Shown: in pieces, positions 7,759 to 16,356 of the stretch
How positions within the stretch are numbered: position 1 is the first letter of the stretch
Layout: every line of letters starts with the position of its first letter
From: Brevibacillus composti
GTDB lineage: Bacteria; Bacillota; Bacilli; Brevibacillales; Brevibacillaceae
Length of the DNA stretch: 64,000 nucleotides
Assembly: GCF_016406105.1 (NCBI RefSeq)
Contig: NZ_CP066308.1
Span: forward strand, 1,771,501-1,835,500
Direction: 5' to 3'
Translations under genes and position numbers: made by a program
Notes under the pieces: generated by a model
Seen by the model: the letters and a program-made list of their open reading frames with translations, nothing else
Database searches by the model: none
What the model was told of the DNA's origin: nothing

Positions 7759-8424
7759 GTGAAATATAAAAGTGTGTTTGACATCATCGGTCCTGTCATG
7801 GTGGGACCGTCAAGCTCGCATACAGCAGGGGCTGCGCGGATCGGGCGAATGGCCCGCAAGCTGCTCGGCAGTCAGCCCGATCGAGCGGATATAACCTTTT
7901 ACGGCTCGTTCGCCAAGACCTACAAAGGGCACGGCTCTGATGTAGCCACGGTCGCCGGGATTCTCGACTTCGATACGTTTGACCTGAGACTGAAGGACTC
8001 GCCGCAAATCGCGCGGGACCTGGGGATCGAGGTGAACATTAGCGTCTCGGATGAATTGACCGGCCATCCCAACACGTCGCGGATCCGCCTTTTCGCCGGC
8101 GAGAAGCAGGTGGAAGTGGTGGGCGTCTCGATTGGCGGCGGAAAGATCGAAGTGATCGAGATCAACGGATTTGCCTTCCAGCTCGGTTTCGATACGCCGA
8201 CGCTGATGGTGCTCCACGAGGACCGGTTCGGTATGATCGCCGGAGTGGCCAAAGTGCTGAAAGAGCATCGCATCAATGTCGGCCTGATGGAGGTATCGCG
8301 GCACGAGCGCGGTTCGCGCGCATTGATGGCGATCGAGACGGACTCCGTGGTCTCGCCCGAGGTGCTCGCCGAAATCAGCAGGATACCGCATATTTTTGAC
8401 GTCTCGCTGCTTTCTTTAACCTAG
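7759..8424 (+). CDS. sdaAB: L-serine dehydratase, beta subunit
   Basis: Beta chain of the two-subunit iron-sulphur L-serine dehydratase, which converts serine to pyruvate and ammonia. The 221-residue protein has the PVMVGPSSSHTAGAARIGRMA segment that completes the active site and a C-terminal ACT-like domain (MIAGVAKVLKEHRINVGLMEVS) that may sense serine. GTG 7759 is chosen because AGGAGGAG lies 8 bases upstream; the longer frame from 7717 would cover that site. sdaAA follows 28 bp later and recG overlaps sdaAA, the same order as in B. subtilis. Confidence 0.95.
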   Translation: MKYKSVFDIIGPVMVGPSSSHTAGAARIGRMARKLLGSQPDRADITFYGSFAKTYKGHGSDVATVAGILDFDTFDLRLKDSPQIARDLGIEVNISVSDELTGHPNTSRIRLFAGEKQVEVVGVSIGGGKIEVIEINGFAFQLGFDTPTLMVLHEDRFGMIAGVAKVLKEHRINVGLMEVSRHERGSRALMAIETDSVVSPEVLAEISRIPHIFDVSLLSLT

Positions 8425-8452
8425 AGCGGGATCAGAGGAGGGAATTGTCAAC

Positions 8453-9340
8453 ATGTTTCGAAACGTAGCGGAACTCGTCGAACTGGCTGAGTCCCAGGGA
8501 AAAAAGATCTCGCAGGTGATGATCGAGGCGGAGATGGAGGTTTCCCAGCGGACGCGCGATGCCATTTTAGCGGATATGTACACCAATTTGGATGTGATGG
8601 AAAAAGCGGTTCGCCGCGGACTGACGGAAGACATCCGTTCACACAGCGGACTGACGGGCGGCGATGCGAAAAAACTGCAGGAGTACATGCAGAATAAGCC
8701 GTTTTTGTCCGGACCGACGCTGCTGAACGCGGTCTCGATGTCCGTCGCGGTCAATGAAGTAAACGCAGCGATGGGGACAATCGTGGCGACGCCGACGGCA
8801 GGGGCCTGCGGCATCGTCCCGGGGACGCTTTTCGCCGTATCTGACAAGCTGCAGCCGACGCGCGAAGAGATGGTCAACTACCTCTTCACGGCGGGGGCCA
8901 TCGGCTATTGCATCGCCAACAACGCCTTTATCTCCGGCGCCGCCGGCGGCTGCCAGGCGGAAGTAGGATCGGCTACGGCGATGGCGGCCGCCGCGATCGT
9001 CGAGATGGCGGGAGGCACGCCGGAGCAGTCGGCCCAGGCTGTGGCGATCGCGCTGAAAAACATGCTCGGTCTGGTCTGTGACCCCGTAGCCGGACTGGTC
9101 GAAGTGCCTTGCGTGAAGCGCAATGCCATGGGAGCGGCTATTGCAACAGTAGCTGCCGATATGGCGCTCGCGGGCATCAAGAGTGTGGTGCCGACAGACG
9201 AAGTGATTGAAGCGATGTACCGGATCGGCTGCGCCATGCCCACGACGCTCAAAGAGACGGCACAGGGAGGTTTGGCTGCGACGCAGACAGGCCGTCAGAT
9301 CGAAGCCAAAATTTTCGGTGTGCCTCTGGAGAAAAAATGA
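8453..9340 (+). CDS. sdaAA: L-serine dehydratase, alpha subunit
   Basis: Catalytic chain (295 residues) that carries the oxygen-sensitive 4Fe-4S cluster. Cysteines expected to ligate or lie near the cluster are in TAGACGIVPG, GGCQAEVGSA and LVCDPVAGLVEVPC; the glycine-rich GAAGG loop is also present. GAGGAGG-type ribosome site 9 bases before ATG 8453. Its stop overlaps the start of recG by four bases (ATGA), so the two are translationally coupled. Length and motifs are normal; with the beta chain it should be functional. Confidence 0.96.
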   Translation: MFRNVAELVELAESQGKKISQVMIEAEMEVSQRTRDAILADMYTNLDVMEKAVRRGLTEDIRSHSGLTGGDAKKLQEYMQNKPFLSGPTLLNAVSMSVAVNEVNAAMGTIVATPTAGACGIVPGTLFAVSDKLQPTREEMVNYLFTAGAIGYCIANNAFISGAAGGCQAEVGSATAMAAAAIVEMAGGTPEQSAQAVAIALKNMLGLVCDPVAGLVEVPCVKRNAMGAAIATVAADMALAGIKSVVPTDEVIEAMYRIGCAMPTTLKETAQGGLAATQTGRQIEAKIFGVPLEKK

Positions 9341-11391
9341 GCGATTGGTACGACGCGCCCGTCTCGCTTTTGCACGGGGTAGGCGAGGAGCGGGCAAAAG
9401 CTTTTGCCGGCATCGGCATCGACAGTGTGGGAAAGCTGCTGGAGTATTTCCCCTCCCGGTACGAGGATTACCGCGTGCGCGACTTGACAGAAGTAAAGGA
9501 CGGAGAGAGGGTAACGCTGGCAGGCACTGTCTACGGCGAACCCTCTGTTCGTTTTTACGGCAAGCGAAAGTCGCGCCTCTCCGTCAAGCTGGTGATGGAC
9601 AGAGTGGTGGTCACGGCCGTCTGGTTTAATCAGACCTTTGTGAAAAACAAGCTCACGCCGGGCAAAGAGATTCTCGTCACCGGCAAATGGGACAAGCACA
9701 AGCTGCAGATCACGGTCAGCGAGATGACCGAGGTGGACTCGGAGCGGGCACAGAAGCGAGGCGAGCTGGCGCCCATCTACCCCTTGGGCGGCGATATGAC
9801 GCACGCGCTGCTGCGCAAGGCGATCCAGCAGGGGCTGCGCCAGTACGGCGAGCAGATCCCGGAGATTTTGCCGCCCGAGATCGTCAGCCGCTACCGCTTG
9901 ATGGACCGGCCGGCGGCGATTCGCGCGATCCATTTCCCGCGCGACGCCGAGGAGGGACGCCAGGCTCGCCGGCGGATCATGTTTGAGGAGTTGTTCTTGT
10001 TCCAGCTCAAAATGCAGGCGCTGCGCCGGATTGCCCGGGAACAGACGGAGGGCGTCGCCCTGCCGATCCCGATGGAAGAGGTGCGGACCTTTGTGCGGGG
10101 GCTGCCGTTTCCGCTGACAGACGCGCAAAAGCGGGTGATCAAGGAGATTCTCACGGATATGCGCGCGCCGTATGCGATGAACCGGCTGCTGCAAGGGGAT
10201 GTCGGCTCGGGGAAAACGGTCGTGGCCGCGATCGCGCTGTACGCCGCCGTGAAGGCCGGATACCAGGGGGCCCTGATGGTGCCGACCGAAATTTTGGCCG
10301 AGCAGCATGTCCAATCGCTGACGGCATTGCTCGCTCCGCACGGCATCCAGGTGTCGCTCTTGTCCGGCTCGCTGACCGCCAAGCGGCGCCGGGAAGTGAT
10401 CGGGGAGCTGCAGATGGGGCTCACCGATGTGGTCGTCGGGACGCATGCCCTGATCCAGGAGGATGTGTTTTTCTCCCGGCTGGGTTTGGTCATCACGGAC
10501 GAGCAGCATCGCTTCGGCGTGGAGCAGCGGCGGATTTTGCGCAGCAAGGGACTCGCTCCCGATGTGCTGTTCATGACCGCTACGCCGATCCCGCGGACGC
10601 TGGCGATTACCGCCTTTGGCGACATGGATGTCTCCACGATTGACCAGATGCCGGCGGGACGCAAGCCGATCGAGACGACCTGGAAAAAGCACGAGCAGTT
10701 TCATCAGGTGCTGGAGCATATGCGCACCGAGCTGCGAAAGGGCAGGCAAGCGTACGTGATCTGCCCCCTGATCGAAGAATCGGAAAAGCTCGATGTGCAA
10801 AACGCGATCGACGTCCACGCCCAGCTCATGCAGGTCTTTCCGGAATACGGGGTGGGCCTCATGCACGGACGGCTGCCGGCCAAGGAAAAGGATGCGGTGA
10901 TGCAGGCCTTTCTCTCCGGCGAATACGCCGTGCTGGTTTCGACCACCGTGGTCGAGGTCGGGGTAAACGTCCCCAATGCCACTTTCATGGTCGTCTACGA
11001 TGCGGAGCGGTTCGGGCTGGCCCAGCTGCACCAGCTGCGGGGACGGGTGGGCCGCGGCTCCGAGCAGTCGTACTGCGTGCTGATCGCCGATCCCAAGACG
11101 GAGATCGGCAAAGAGCGGATGCGCGTCATGTGCGAGACGACGGACGGTTTTGAATTGTCCCGCCGCGATTTGGAGCTGCGCGGCCCCGGCGACTTTTTCG
11201 GAACCAAGCAGAGCGGACTTCCAGAATTTAAGGTGGCGGACTTGATGAGCGATTTCAAGGCATTGGAGGTAGCCCGCCAAGAGACAGCCGAACTGGTGGA
11301 AAAGGATGAATTTTGGACGGACGCAGCTTATCTCCGGCTGAGGCAGTACCTGAAGCGGGAGGGCATTTTGGACGGTCTCGTATTTGACTGA
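9337..11391 (+). CDS. recG: ATP-dependent DNA helicase RecG
   Basis: Branch-migration helicase that regresses stalled forks and processes recombination intermediates. The 684-residue protein has the N-terminal wedge domain (HhH start LLHGVGEERAKAFAGIG, OB fold), then helicase motifs: Walker A GDVGSGKTVVA, DEQH box (ITDEQHRFGVEQR), TATPIPRTLA, and motif VI (LRGRVGRGSEQSYC). The TRG motif region near the C-terminus is present. Start ATG overlaps the sdaAA stop. In B. subtilis fapR follows recG directly; here fapR lies about 49 kb away. Confidence 0.97.
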   Translation: MSDWYDAPVSLLHGVGEERAKAFAGIGIDSVGKLLEYFPSRYEDYRVRDLTEVKDGERVTLAGTVYGEPSVRFYGKRKSRLSVKLVMDRVVVTAVWFNQTFVKNKLTPGKEILVTGKWDKHKLQITVSEMTEVDSERAQKRGELAPIYPLGGDMTHALLRKAIQQGLRQYGEQIPEILPPEIVSRYRLMDRPAAIRAIHFPRDAEEGRQARRRIMFEELFLFQLKMQALRRIAREQTEGVALPIPMEEVRTFVRGLPFPLTDAQKRVIKEILTDMRAPYAMNRLLQGDVGSGKTVVAAIALYAAVKAGYQGALMVPTEILAEQHVQSLTALLAPHGIQVSLLSGSLTAKRRREVIGELQMGLTDVVVGTHALIQEDVFFSRLGLVITDEQHRFGVEQRRILRSKGLAPDVLFMTATPIPRTLAITAFGDMDVSTIDQMPAGRKPIETTWKKHEQFHQVLEHMRTELRKGRQAYVICPLIEESEKLDVQNAIDVHAQLMQVFPEYGVGLMHGRLPAKEKDAVMQAFLSGEYAVLVSTTVVEVGVNVPNATFMVVYDAERFGLAQLHQLRGRVGRGSEQSYCVLIADPKTEIGKERMRVMCETTDGFELSRRDLELRGPGDFFGTKQSGLPEFKVADLMSDFKALEVARQETAELVEKDEFWTDAAYLRLRQYLKREGILDGLVFD

Positions 11392-11476
11392 GCCGTATTC
11401 GACTGTCAGCCTGCTGTTGCCGAACCGGCCCGGGAGCGGCGCTTTGTCCCGCGGTGCCGGGCCGATCGCGAGGAGA

Positions 11477-11515
11477 GCCCTTTTCGAGTGATTGCACTCG
11501 AAAAGGGCTTTTTTT
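11477..11515 (+). terminator. Terminator after recG
   Basis: GCCCTTTTCGAGTG and its exact complement flank ATTG, followed by seven T residues: a 14-bp perfect stem ending the sdaA-recG operon. Confidence 0.95.
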
Positions 11516-11653
11516 GTTGGATCCATGGAGCATGGGGCTTCGCAAACGCTTGGCAAGGCCAGGTTCTTCCCCCGGCAAAGGAAGCTGTAACGAATAGCAA
11601 GTCCCCGCCGTCTTACAGGAAAATACAGTGCTTTGAAAAAAGGAGCGTCAGCG

Positions 11654-13237
11654 ATGATACGATTGATGCGTTCACAGGCCGCCGTGTGTGTTCTCCTGGG
11701 GGCGCTGCTTGTGACAGGATGCAATACCTCTATCGGCATGCAGCCTCCCGCTGGGGATGGCGGTCAAGAGGCCGAGCCGGGACAGGGCGGCAAAGCGACT
11801 GCCGGAGAAACGGCCGCCGGCGAATCCCCTGCGCACTCCCCTGGCGAGAGCGCTGTCGGAGAGTGGCGGACGCAGGAGGTTCCCTATGATTACGGGGCGA
11901 TGAAAGACGATGTGGTCATCCGGCTGGATGAGGAGCCGCGGCTGGAATCGCCGATCCGGACAGCAGTGGGAGTCGGAGCGCAGACCTATACGCTGTTTTT
12001 CCGGGAGGCGATGGATCGCAGCAGCGTAGAGAAAGCCCTCAAGGAGCAGGCGGACGATGAAACTTCCCTCTACTGGTATGTCGAACCGCAGCTGGATTTC
12101 CGCTGGTTCCACGACAGGCAGCTGCAGGTGCGGGCGACGCCGCCGGGGAAGGCGAAGTCAGAAGAAGGCGTCATGGAGTATCGGCTGAACGTAAAAGGTG
12201 CCCGCACGCTTTCGGGAAAGGTGCTCGCGGAGCCGCCGGAGTTTTTGGCTGTGGTCTTGCCGCCCAGCCAAATCTGGCGGGTCTCCCTCGACGGCAAGCA
12301 GCGGGAGCAATTGACGAGGTTTTCCGTCGAGAATTGGGGAGACATTTTCCTGGATCCCGACCAGCGCTATGTACTGCTGAAGCGTTTTACCGAGTACTGT
12401 GAATGCGACGCTCGTCATCCGCGCTTGTACGCCATCTACGACACGGAGCAGGAGAGCATCACGCACTACCCGGTGGAGCTGATGACCACCTACAGGGGAG
12501 AAGGCCGTTTTTATGCGGATCGGCGCGGCTTCTTTTTCTCTGAACCGGAGGAAGGCGTCACCGTACCGGACCGGGAAAAAGCCGTCCGGGTAGAGGTGAA
12601 TGGCTTCGTCCACGGCGCCGACTTCAGCCGCGACCGGAGCAAGCTGATCATGGCGGTGGGAGCCGAGGAGCAAAAGGAGAATTACGATCTCGTGATCCAC
12701 GACCTGGAGAGCGGCGAACAGAAGCGCATCGCCGGCGGAGTGAAAGGCTATGTCATCACGAGTGATCTGGACAATGTAGTCCTGCCCGTATCCTTTCAGG
12801 ACAACGGCCAGCAGGTGACGATCCGGATGAGAAAAGGCGCAGACAGCATGGAAGAGCTGAATCATCGCTATGACTGGAAGACAGGGGCGCTCACCCCGTG
12901 GACAGCGCCAGTCCCGAGCGACGCCTGGTCCGGCTACATCGAATCGGATGACGGCCTTTATCAGATGTATTGGAATGGCGGCATTTACAAGGGATCGACG
13001 CGAGTGACGGATCTTTCCGGCCATGGGGTATGGCTCCCAGGCAGCCATACGTATGTGTATCCCGAATACAGGGGCAACGGCCAGGGGGGGTCCGTCATCG
13101 ATATCGTCGCTTTTGACGCGGATCAGAACAAGTCCGAGATCCTGATCACCGATCTGCCCGTGGGGCTAAGCTTGATGGGTGGGAGCAAGGACGGCAAATG
13201 GCTCTATCTGCGGAGTCACAATCTTAAACAACAGTGA
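11654..13237 (+). CDS. Lipoprotein with Ig-like domain and propeller-like region
   Basis: 527-residue predicted lipoprotein: Lys/Arg N-terminus, hydrophobic core and lipobox LLVTGC with C23 as the lipid site. A low-complexity Gly/Glu/Ala linker follows (about 30-75). Residues of about 90-190 resemble an SbsA-type Ig-like domain (YTLFFREAMDRSSVEKAL, then YRLNVKGARTLSGKVLAEPP). The rest has repeating W/Y-rich beta strands like a TolB/WD40-like propeller. Cell-surface location after Lgt processing is expected. ATG 11654 has AAGGAG 8 bases upstream; the TTG further up has none. Function unknown; it is monocistronic, between two terminators. Confidence 0.8.
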   Translation: MIRLMRSQAAVCVLLGALLVTGCNTSIGMQPPAGDGGQEAEPGQGGKATAGETAAGESPAHSPGESAVGEWRTQEVPYDYGAMKDDVVIRLDEEPRLESPIRTAVGVGAQTYTLFFREAMDRSSVEKALKEQADDETSLYWYVEPQLDFRWFHDRQLQVRATPPGKAKSEEGVMEYRLNVKGARTLSGKVLAEPPEFLAVVLPPSQIWRVSLDGKQREQLTRFSVENWGDIFLDPDQRYVLLKRFTEYCECDARHPRLYAIYDTEQESITHYPVELMTTYRGEGRFYADRRGFFFSEPEEGVTVPDREKAVRVEVNGFVHGADFSRDRSKLIMAVGAEEQKENYDLVIHDLESGEQKRIAGGVKGYVITSDLDNVVLPVSFQDNGQQVTIRMRKGADSMEELNHRYDWKTGALTPWTAPVPSDAWSGYIESDDGLYQMYWNGGIYKGSTRVTDLSGHGVWLPGSHTYVYPEYRGNGQGGSVIDIVAFDADQNKSEILITDLPVGLSLMGGSKDGKWLYLRSHNLKQQ

Positions 13238-13241
13238 TGAA

Positions 13242-13277
13242 GAAGCCACTTCTCCGATTCGGAGAGTGGCTTCGTTT
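13242..13277 (+). terminator. Terminator after the lipoprotein gene
   Basis: GAAGCCAC and GTGGCTTC pair, with an inner CTCCGATTCGGAG dyad; the following T-run is short (GTTTGTG). Confidence 0.65.
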
Positions 13278-13383
13278 GTGTCTGTCTTCTGGTTGTGGCC
13301 GTACCGTTGCTGCTCTTGCCTTTTTAAATAGGGCCAAGTCCCTACAATTTCCAGCCCAATTTTTCATCTCCTGGGTATAAAAG

Positions 13384-13397
13384 CGAACATCTGTTTG
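13384..13397. promoter_or_regulatory. LexA (SOS) box 1 of the polymerase gene
   Basis: CGAACATCTGTTTG matches the Bacillales Cheo box CGAAC-N4-GTTCG with one inner mismatch. It lies against the -10 hexamer TATAAT at 13399-13404, so LexA bound here would block the promoter. Confidence 0.75.
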
Positions 13398-13422
13398 CTA
13401 TAATAAAAACAGAATATAAAAA

Positions 13423-13436
13423 CGAACATTTGTTCC
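13423..13436. promoter_or_regulatory. LexA (SOS) box 2 of the polymerase gene
   Basis: CGAACATTTGTTCC has the full GAAC-N4-GTTC core, 39 bp after box 1 and about 20 bp before the start codon. Two boxes suggest tight SOS control. Confidence 0.85.
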
Positions 13437-13455
13437 TACTCAGGAGATGGTTCTG

Positions 13456-14697
13456 ATGTCCCATGAAAACGGACGGATTATTTTTCTTGCTGACATGCAG
13501 AGCTTTTACGCCAGTATCGAAAAAGCGGCTCATCCGGAGCTCGAGGGCAAGCCGGTCGTGGTGGCGGGCGACCCGGAGCGGAGAAGCGGGGTGGTACTGG
13601 CTGCCTGTCCGATCGCCAAGTCCTACGGCGTGACCACCGCCGAAGCGCTGTGGCAGGCGGAGCAAAAATGCCGCCATCTGGTGGTGGTTCGTCCCCGGAT
13701 GGAGACCTACATGCGGATTGCGGTGCAAATCACGCGGATTCTCGAGTCGTTTACCGATCTGGTGGAGCCGTATTCGATTGACGAACAGTTTCTCGACGTG
13801 ACGGGAAGTGTCCGGCTGTTTGGAGATCCGTGGAAGATCGCGGAGGAAATCCGCCGGCGCATTCGGCTGGAGACGGGCATCACCTCCCGGATCGGGATTG
13901 GCGAAAACAAGGTGCTGGCCAAAATGGCCTGCGACAATTTCGCCAAGAAGCAGGAGCCGGGCATCTTCTGGCTGAAGCGGGAGGAGCTGGCGGATACGCT
14001 GTGGAAGCTGCCGATCGAGAAGCTGTTTGGCGTGGGCTCGCGGATGAAGCGTCATTTTCACCGCATGGGCGTCTACCAGATCGGGCAGCTCGCCCAGCTC
14101 TCCCCCGCGGTGCTGACCAAGCGCTGGGGGGTAAACGGCGAGGTGCTGTGGCGGACGGCCCACGGTCTGGACGATTCCCCCGTGTCGCTGCGCACCCATG
14201 AGACCCAAAAAGGAATTGGCCATCACATGACGCTGCCGCGCGACTACCATACGGAGGCGGATATCAAGGTGGTGCTGCTGGAGCTGTGCGAGGAGGTATG
14301 CCGCCGGGCACGGAGCAAGGAGATGATGGGGCATGTGGTCTCCGTCGGCTGCCGGGGCGCTGATTTTGACATCCCGACGGGCTTTGGCCGCCAGCTGAAG
14401 CTGCCGGAGCCGACCCATGACGCCATGACCCTGTACGAAGCGGTCTGCCGCCTGTTCGACCGGCATTGGGAGGGTACTCCGGTGCGCAGCGTCGGGGTCA
14501 ATCTGGAGCAGCTGGTTCCCGACAACATGGTGCAGCTCAATCTCTTTACCGATACCCACAAACAGCGCTCGCTCGCCCGCGCGGTAGATGATATTCGCAG
14601 CCGCTATGGCCCGGATGCCATTCTGCGGGCGGTGTCCACCCTGAGAGCAGGGCAGGCGCGGGAGCGGGCGAGAAAGATCGGAGGGCACTATAAATGA
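13456..14697 (+). CDS. Y-family DNA polymerase (UvrX/UmuC-like), SOS-induced
   Basis: Translesion polymerase of 413 residues related to UvrX/YqjW of Bacillus. Palm residues are visible: LADMQSFYASIE (first Asp), VVVAGDPERRSGVVLAACPIAKSYGV, and SIDEQFLDVTG (Asp-Glu pair), then the thumb HhH (KLFGVGSRM) and a little-finger domain. ATG 13456 is preferred: CAGGAG is 9 bases upstream, whereas ATG 13447 directly abuts it. Two LexA boxes precede it. The stop overlaps the next start. In related bacteria a yolD gene is often the partner; here a YolD-like gene occurs about 3.5 kb downstream beyond a foreign-looking island. Confidence 0.92.
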   Translation: MSHENGRIIFLADMQSFYASIEKAAHPELEGKPVVVAGDPERRSGVVLAACPIAKSYGVTTAEALWQAEQKCRHLVVVRPRMETYMRIAVQITRILESFTDLVEPYSIDEQFLDVTGSVRLFGDPWKIAEEIRRRIRLETGITSRIGIGENKVLAKMACDNFAKKQEPGIFWLKREELADTLWKLPIEKLFGVGSRMKRHFHRMGVYQIGQLAQLSPAVLTKRWGVNGEVLWRTAHGLDDSPVSLRTHETQKGIGHHMTLPRDYHTEADIKVVLLELCEEVCRRARSKEMMGHVVSVGCRGADFDIPTGFGRQLKLPEPTHDAMTLYEAVCRLFDRHWEGTPVRSVGVNLEQLVPDNMVQLNLFTDTHKQRSLARAVDDIRSRYGPDAILRAVSTLRAGQARERARKIGGHYK

Positions 14698-15140
14698 CGG
14701 CTGGCCACCCGCACGATTGCGAAGGCGAACAAGAGCTGCTCCGGCTGTACGTGCTCTTCGGCCTGTTGTTCCGGGTGGCGATGGTGGATGGCGGCCGGGT
14801 GCAGACCGTTCCGCTGAAACTCTCCTACCAGTGGTTTTTTGAAGAGATTTCCTGCTGGGCCGAGAGGGAGCATCATCGGCTGCGCCGCAAGCTGCAGGAG
14901 CAGGGATGCCGCTGTCTGACCGCCACCCGTCAGGATGGCTTTTATGTGGTCCAGTACCGGCATCGCGGGTATGTAAAGGAAGCCGTCTATTCCATCGAAG
15001 TCCTCCGGGCCCAGTGTCAGGAGCTGGCCCGCTCGTGGATGGCGATGCAGGATGCGGCGCCCCAGAGAGGAGCCCAGAAGACAGGTGACAAGGTGTTACC
15101 GGAAGATACATCATCTTGCTTACTGCAAACCCATCAATGA
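14694..15140 (+). CDS. Hypothetical protein coupled to the SOS polymerase
   Basis: 148 residues, not recognised. It overlaps the polymerase stop by four bases, so it is co-translated and SOS-regulated by position. An N-terminal acidic stretch is followed by a helical, Arg-rich core with three Cys, WFFEEISCWAEREHHRLRRK, then a YVVQYRHRGYVKEAVYSIEVLRA segment that resembles beta strands plus a helix of small accessory factors of Y-family polymerases. It could be a clamp- or polymerase-binding adaptor. It is not an obvious YolD homologue; that family is represented by the gene at 18186. Gene reality is well supported by coupling and base composition. Confidence 0.7.
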   Translation: MTAGHPHDCEGEQELLRLYVLFGLLFRVAMVDGGRVQTVPLKLSYQWFFEEISCWAEREHHRLRRKLQEQGCRCLTATRQDGFYVVQYRHRGYVKEAVYSIEVLRAQCQELARSWMAMQDAAPQRGAQKTGDKVLPEDTSSCLLQTHQ

Positions 15141-15205
15141 ATAGCATTGGCATAACAAGAAAGGGAGCAAATCTAAGTGGAATTTGCCCCCTTTAAAGTG
15201 GTTTG

Positions 15206-16222
15206 TCAGAATATGGGTTCTGGACATGACAAGGATTTAGAGATACTCTCGAAGTTTAAAGTATTAGAAAAATTTATCATGCCTTGAACTGTTAGATTAC
15301 CCCTTGAAGCAATATATTTTGGATTTTTAGTAACAATTTCAGCTAAAGTGTTACGAAGTGGTTGAAAATGAGCGTTGACTCTTTTCTGGTCATTTAGAAG
15401 GTAATAGTAATACATTAAAGCAGTTGACACGCAAGCAGAGTGGTATGCTTTATCAATTGGTCTTTTAATTTTTAAAATGGTAGAGGTGGTTAAAGCTTCT
15501 TTCTCGGTCAGATTGGATGTGTCTGGGAAGATAACATGTATCATATCATCAATGAATACGCTATTATGAACAAATTCATGAATGAGATTCTCAGCATAAT
15601 CAATAACAGTCCAATTAGGTTGTGGATTAAACCAAATTAATCCTATTAAACTTGAAACAGTGCCTCCGCCATAACCTTTTTTGCGACAGAAGCAAATCGT
15701 TCCAATTACCTGATTTATTAAGCTGTGGAGGTCAGGATTTAGCATATGGATTAGCTTAAGCGCCTTTTGCATGTTTGATTTAATGACCTCTTGGTCATCT
15801 TGATTAAATAGATGTTGATCACCTAATGTATCCTCTTCATCAATCATTCTCTCTGAAATAAGATGTGAAACAAGTGCTTTGCTACCAAAGTCAAGAAGAA
15901 TACCGTTATTTATATGTGGAATATTGGAACTCTGAAGCCAGTTTACGACGTGAAAAAAGTTATCTTTTACGGTGCTTAGTGGATCACCATAAACATCTGC
16001 AATAAGTTTAATGTTACACGAAATCTCTTTACTATTGAGAAAATAAAGTTGGTTGTCAACTTCAAAGTTTTGCTGAGGTAAAATAAGCTCGTCTAGCGGT
16101 ATAGATAGATATGATTCGTTAGTTGCAAGAAGTTTTCTGGCGTTAAAATTGTGGTTCAAATGGTTCTTCATAAATCTAAGCATGTTCAGTTCAACTCTGT
16201 CTATTTTGGTGAAAACTCCCAT
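15206..16222 (-). CDS. HExxH protein, likely peptide-modifying (alpha-ketoglutarate beta-hydroxylase-like)
   Basis: 338 residues. The key motif is LIHEFVHN (HEFVH at 215-219), followed by KRPIDKAYHSA with R254 and H261. HExxH plus a downstream RP...H is the pattern of the HEXXH-motif proteins found in RiPP clusters, some shown to be iron/alpha-ketoglutarate peptide beta-hydroxylases rather than proteases. No signal peptide, so it acts in the cytoplasm. Start chosen among three consecutive ATGs (16222-16228) behind GGGGGA; the longer frame to 16327 has no ribosome site. It is divergent from a tandem-repeat peptide gene, its probable substrate, and is AT-rich compared with flanking genes. Metalloprotease remains possible. 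Confidence 0.72.
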   Translation of the reverse strand: MGVFTKIDRVELNMLRFMKNHLNHNFNARKLLATNESYLSIPLDELILPQQNFEVDNQLYFLNSKEISCNIKLIADVYGDPLSTVKDNFFHVVNWLQSSNIPHINNGILLDFGSKALVSHLISERMIDEEDTLGDQHLFNQDDQEVIKSNMQKALKLIHMLNPDLHSLINQVIGTICFCRKKGYGGGTVSSLIGLIWFNPQPNWTVIDYAENLIHEFVHNSVFIDDMIHVIFPDTSNLTEKEALTTSTILKIKRPIDKAYHSACVSTALMYYYYLLNDQKRVNAHFQPLRNTLAEIVTKNPKYIASRGNLTVQGMINFSNTLNFESISKSLSCPEPIF

Positions 16223-16356
16223 CATCATTCCCCCAAAAGTATTTTTACAGTCTGATCTTATGTTAAAATTTGGGTAAATATGCATTTTGTTGATTCGGAG
16301 TAATATTAATAATACTGCGCTACACAAATAAATTTAGTGAATGGAGGTTTATGTAT
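16223..16356. promoter_or_regulatory. Divergent intergenic region of the repeat-peptide locus
   Basis: 134 bp AT-rich gap between the HExxH gene and the repeat peptide. For the peptide, TTGTTG (16287-16292), a 17-bp spacer and TAATAC (16310-16315) form a plausible sigma-A promoter. GGAGG at 16344-16348 sets the peptide start. No clear promoter for the minus strand gene and no palindromic operator were found. Confidence 0.55.

Noticed and set aside
9295-11739. 814-residue minus-strand frame over recG
   Set aside because: It is the shadow of recG, which has full helicase motifs, and has no family features.
13342-15153. 603-residue minus-strand frame over the polymerase gene
   Set aside because: Shadow of the GC-rich polymerase; low-complexity translation and no ribosome site.
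15141-15205. ATAACAAGAAAGGG near 15155 resembling ATAACAATAAGAAAAGGG near 18127, as island target duplication
   Set aside because: The copies are not exact and the match is AT-rich chance level.
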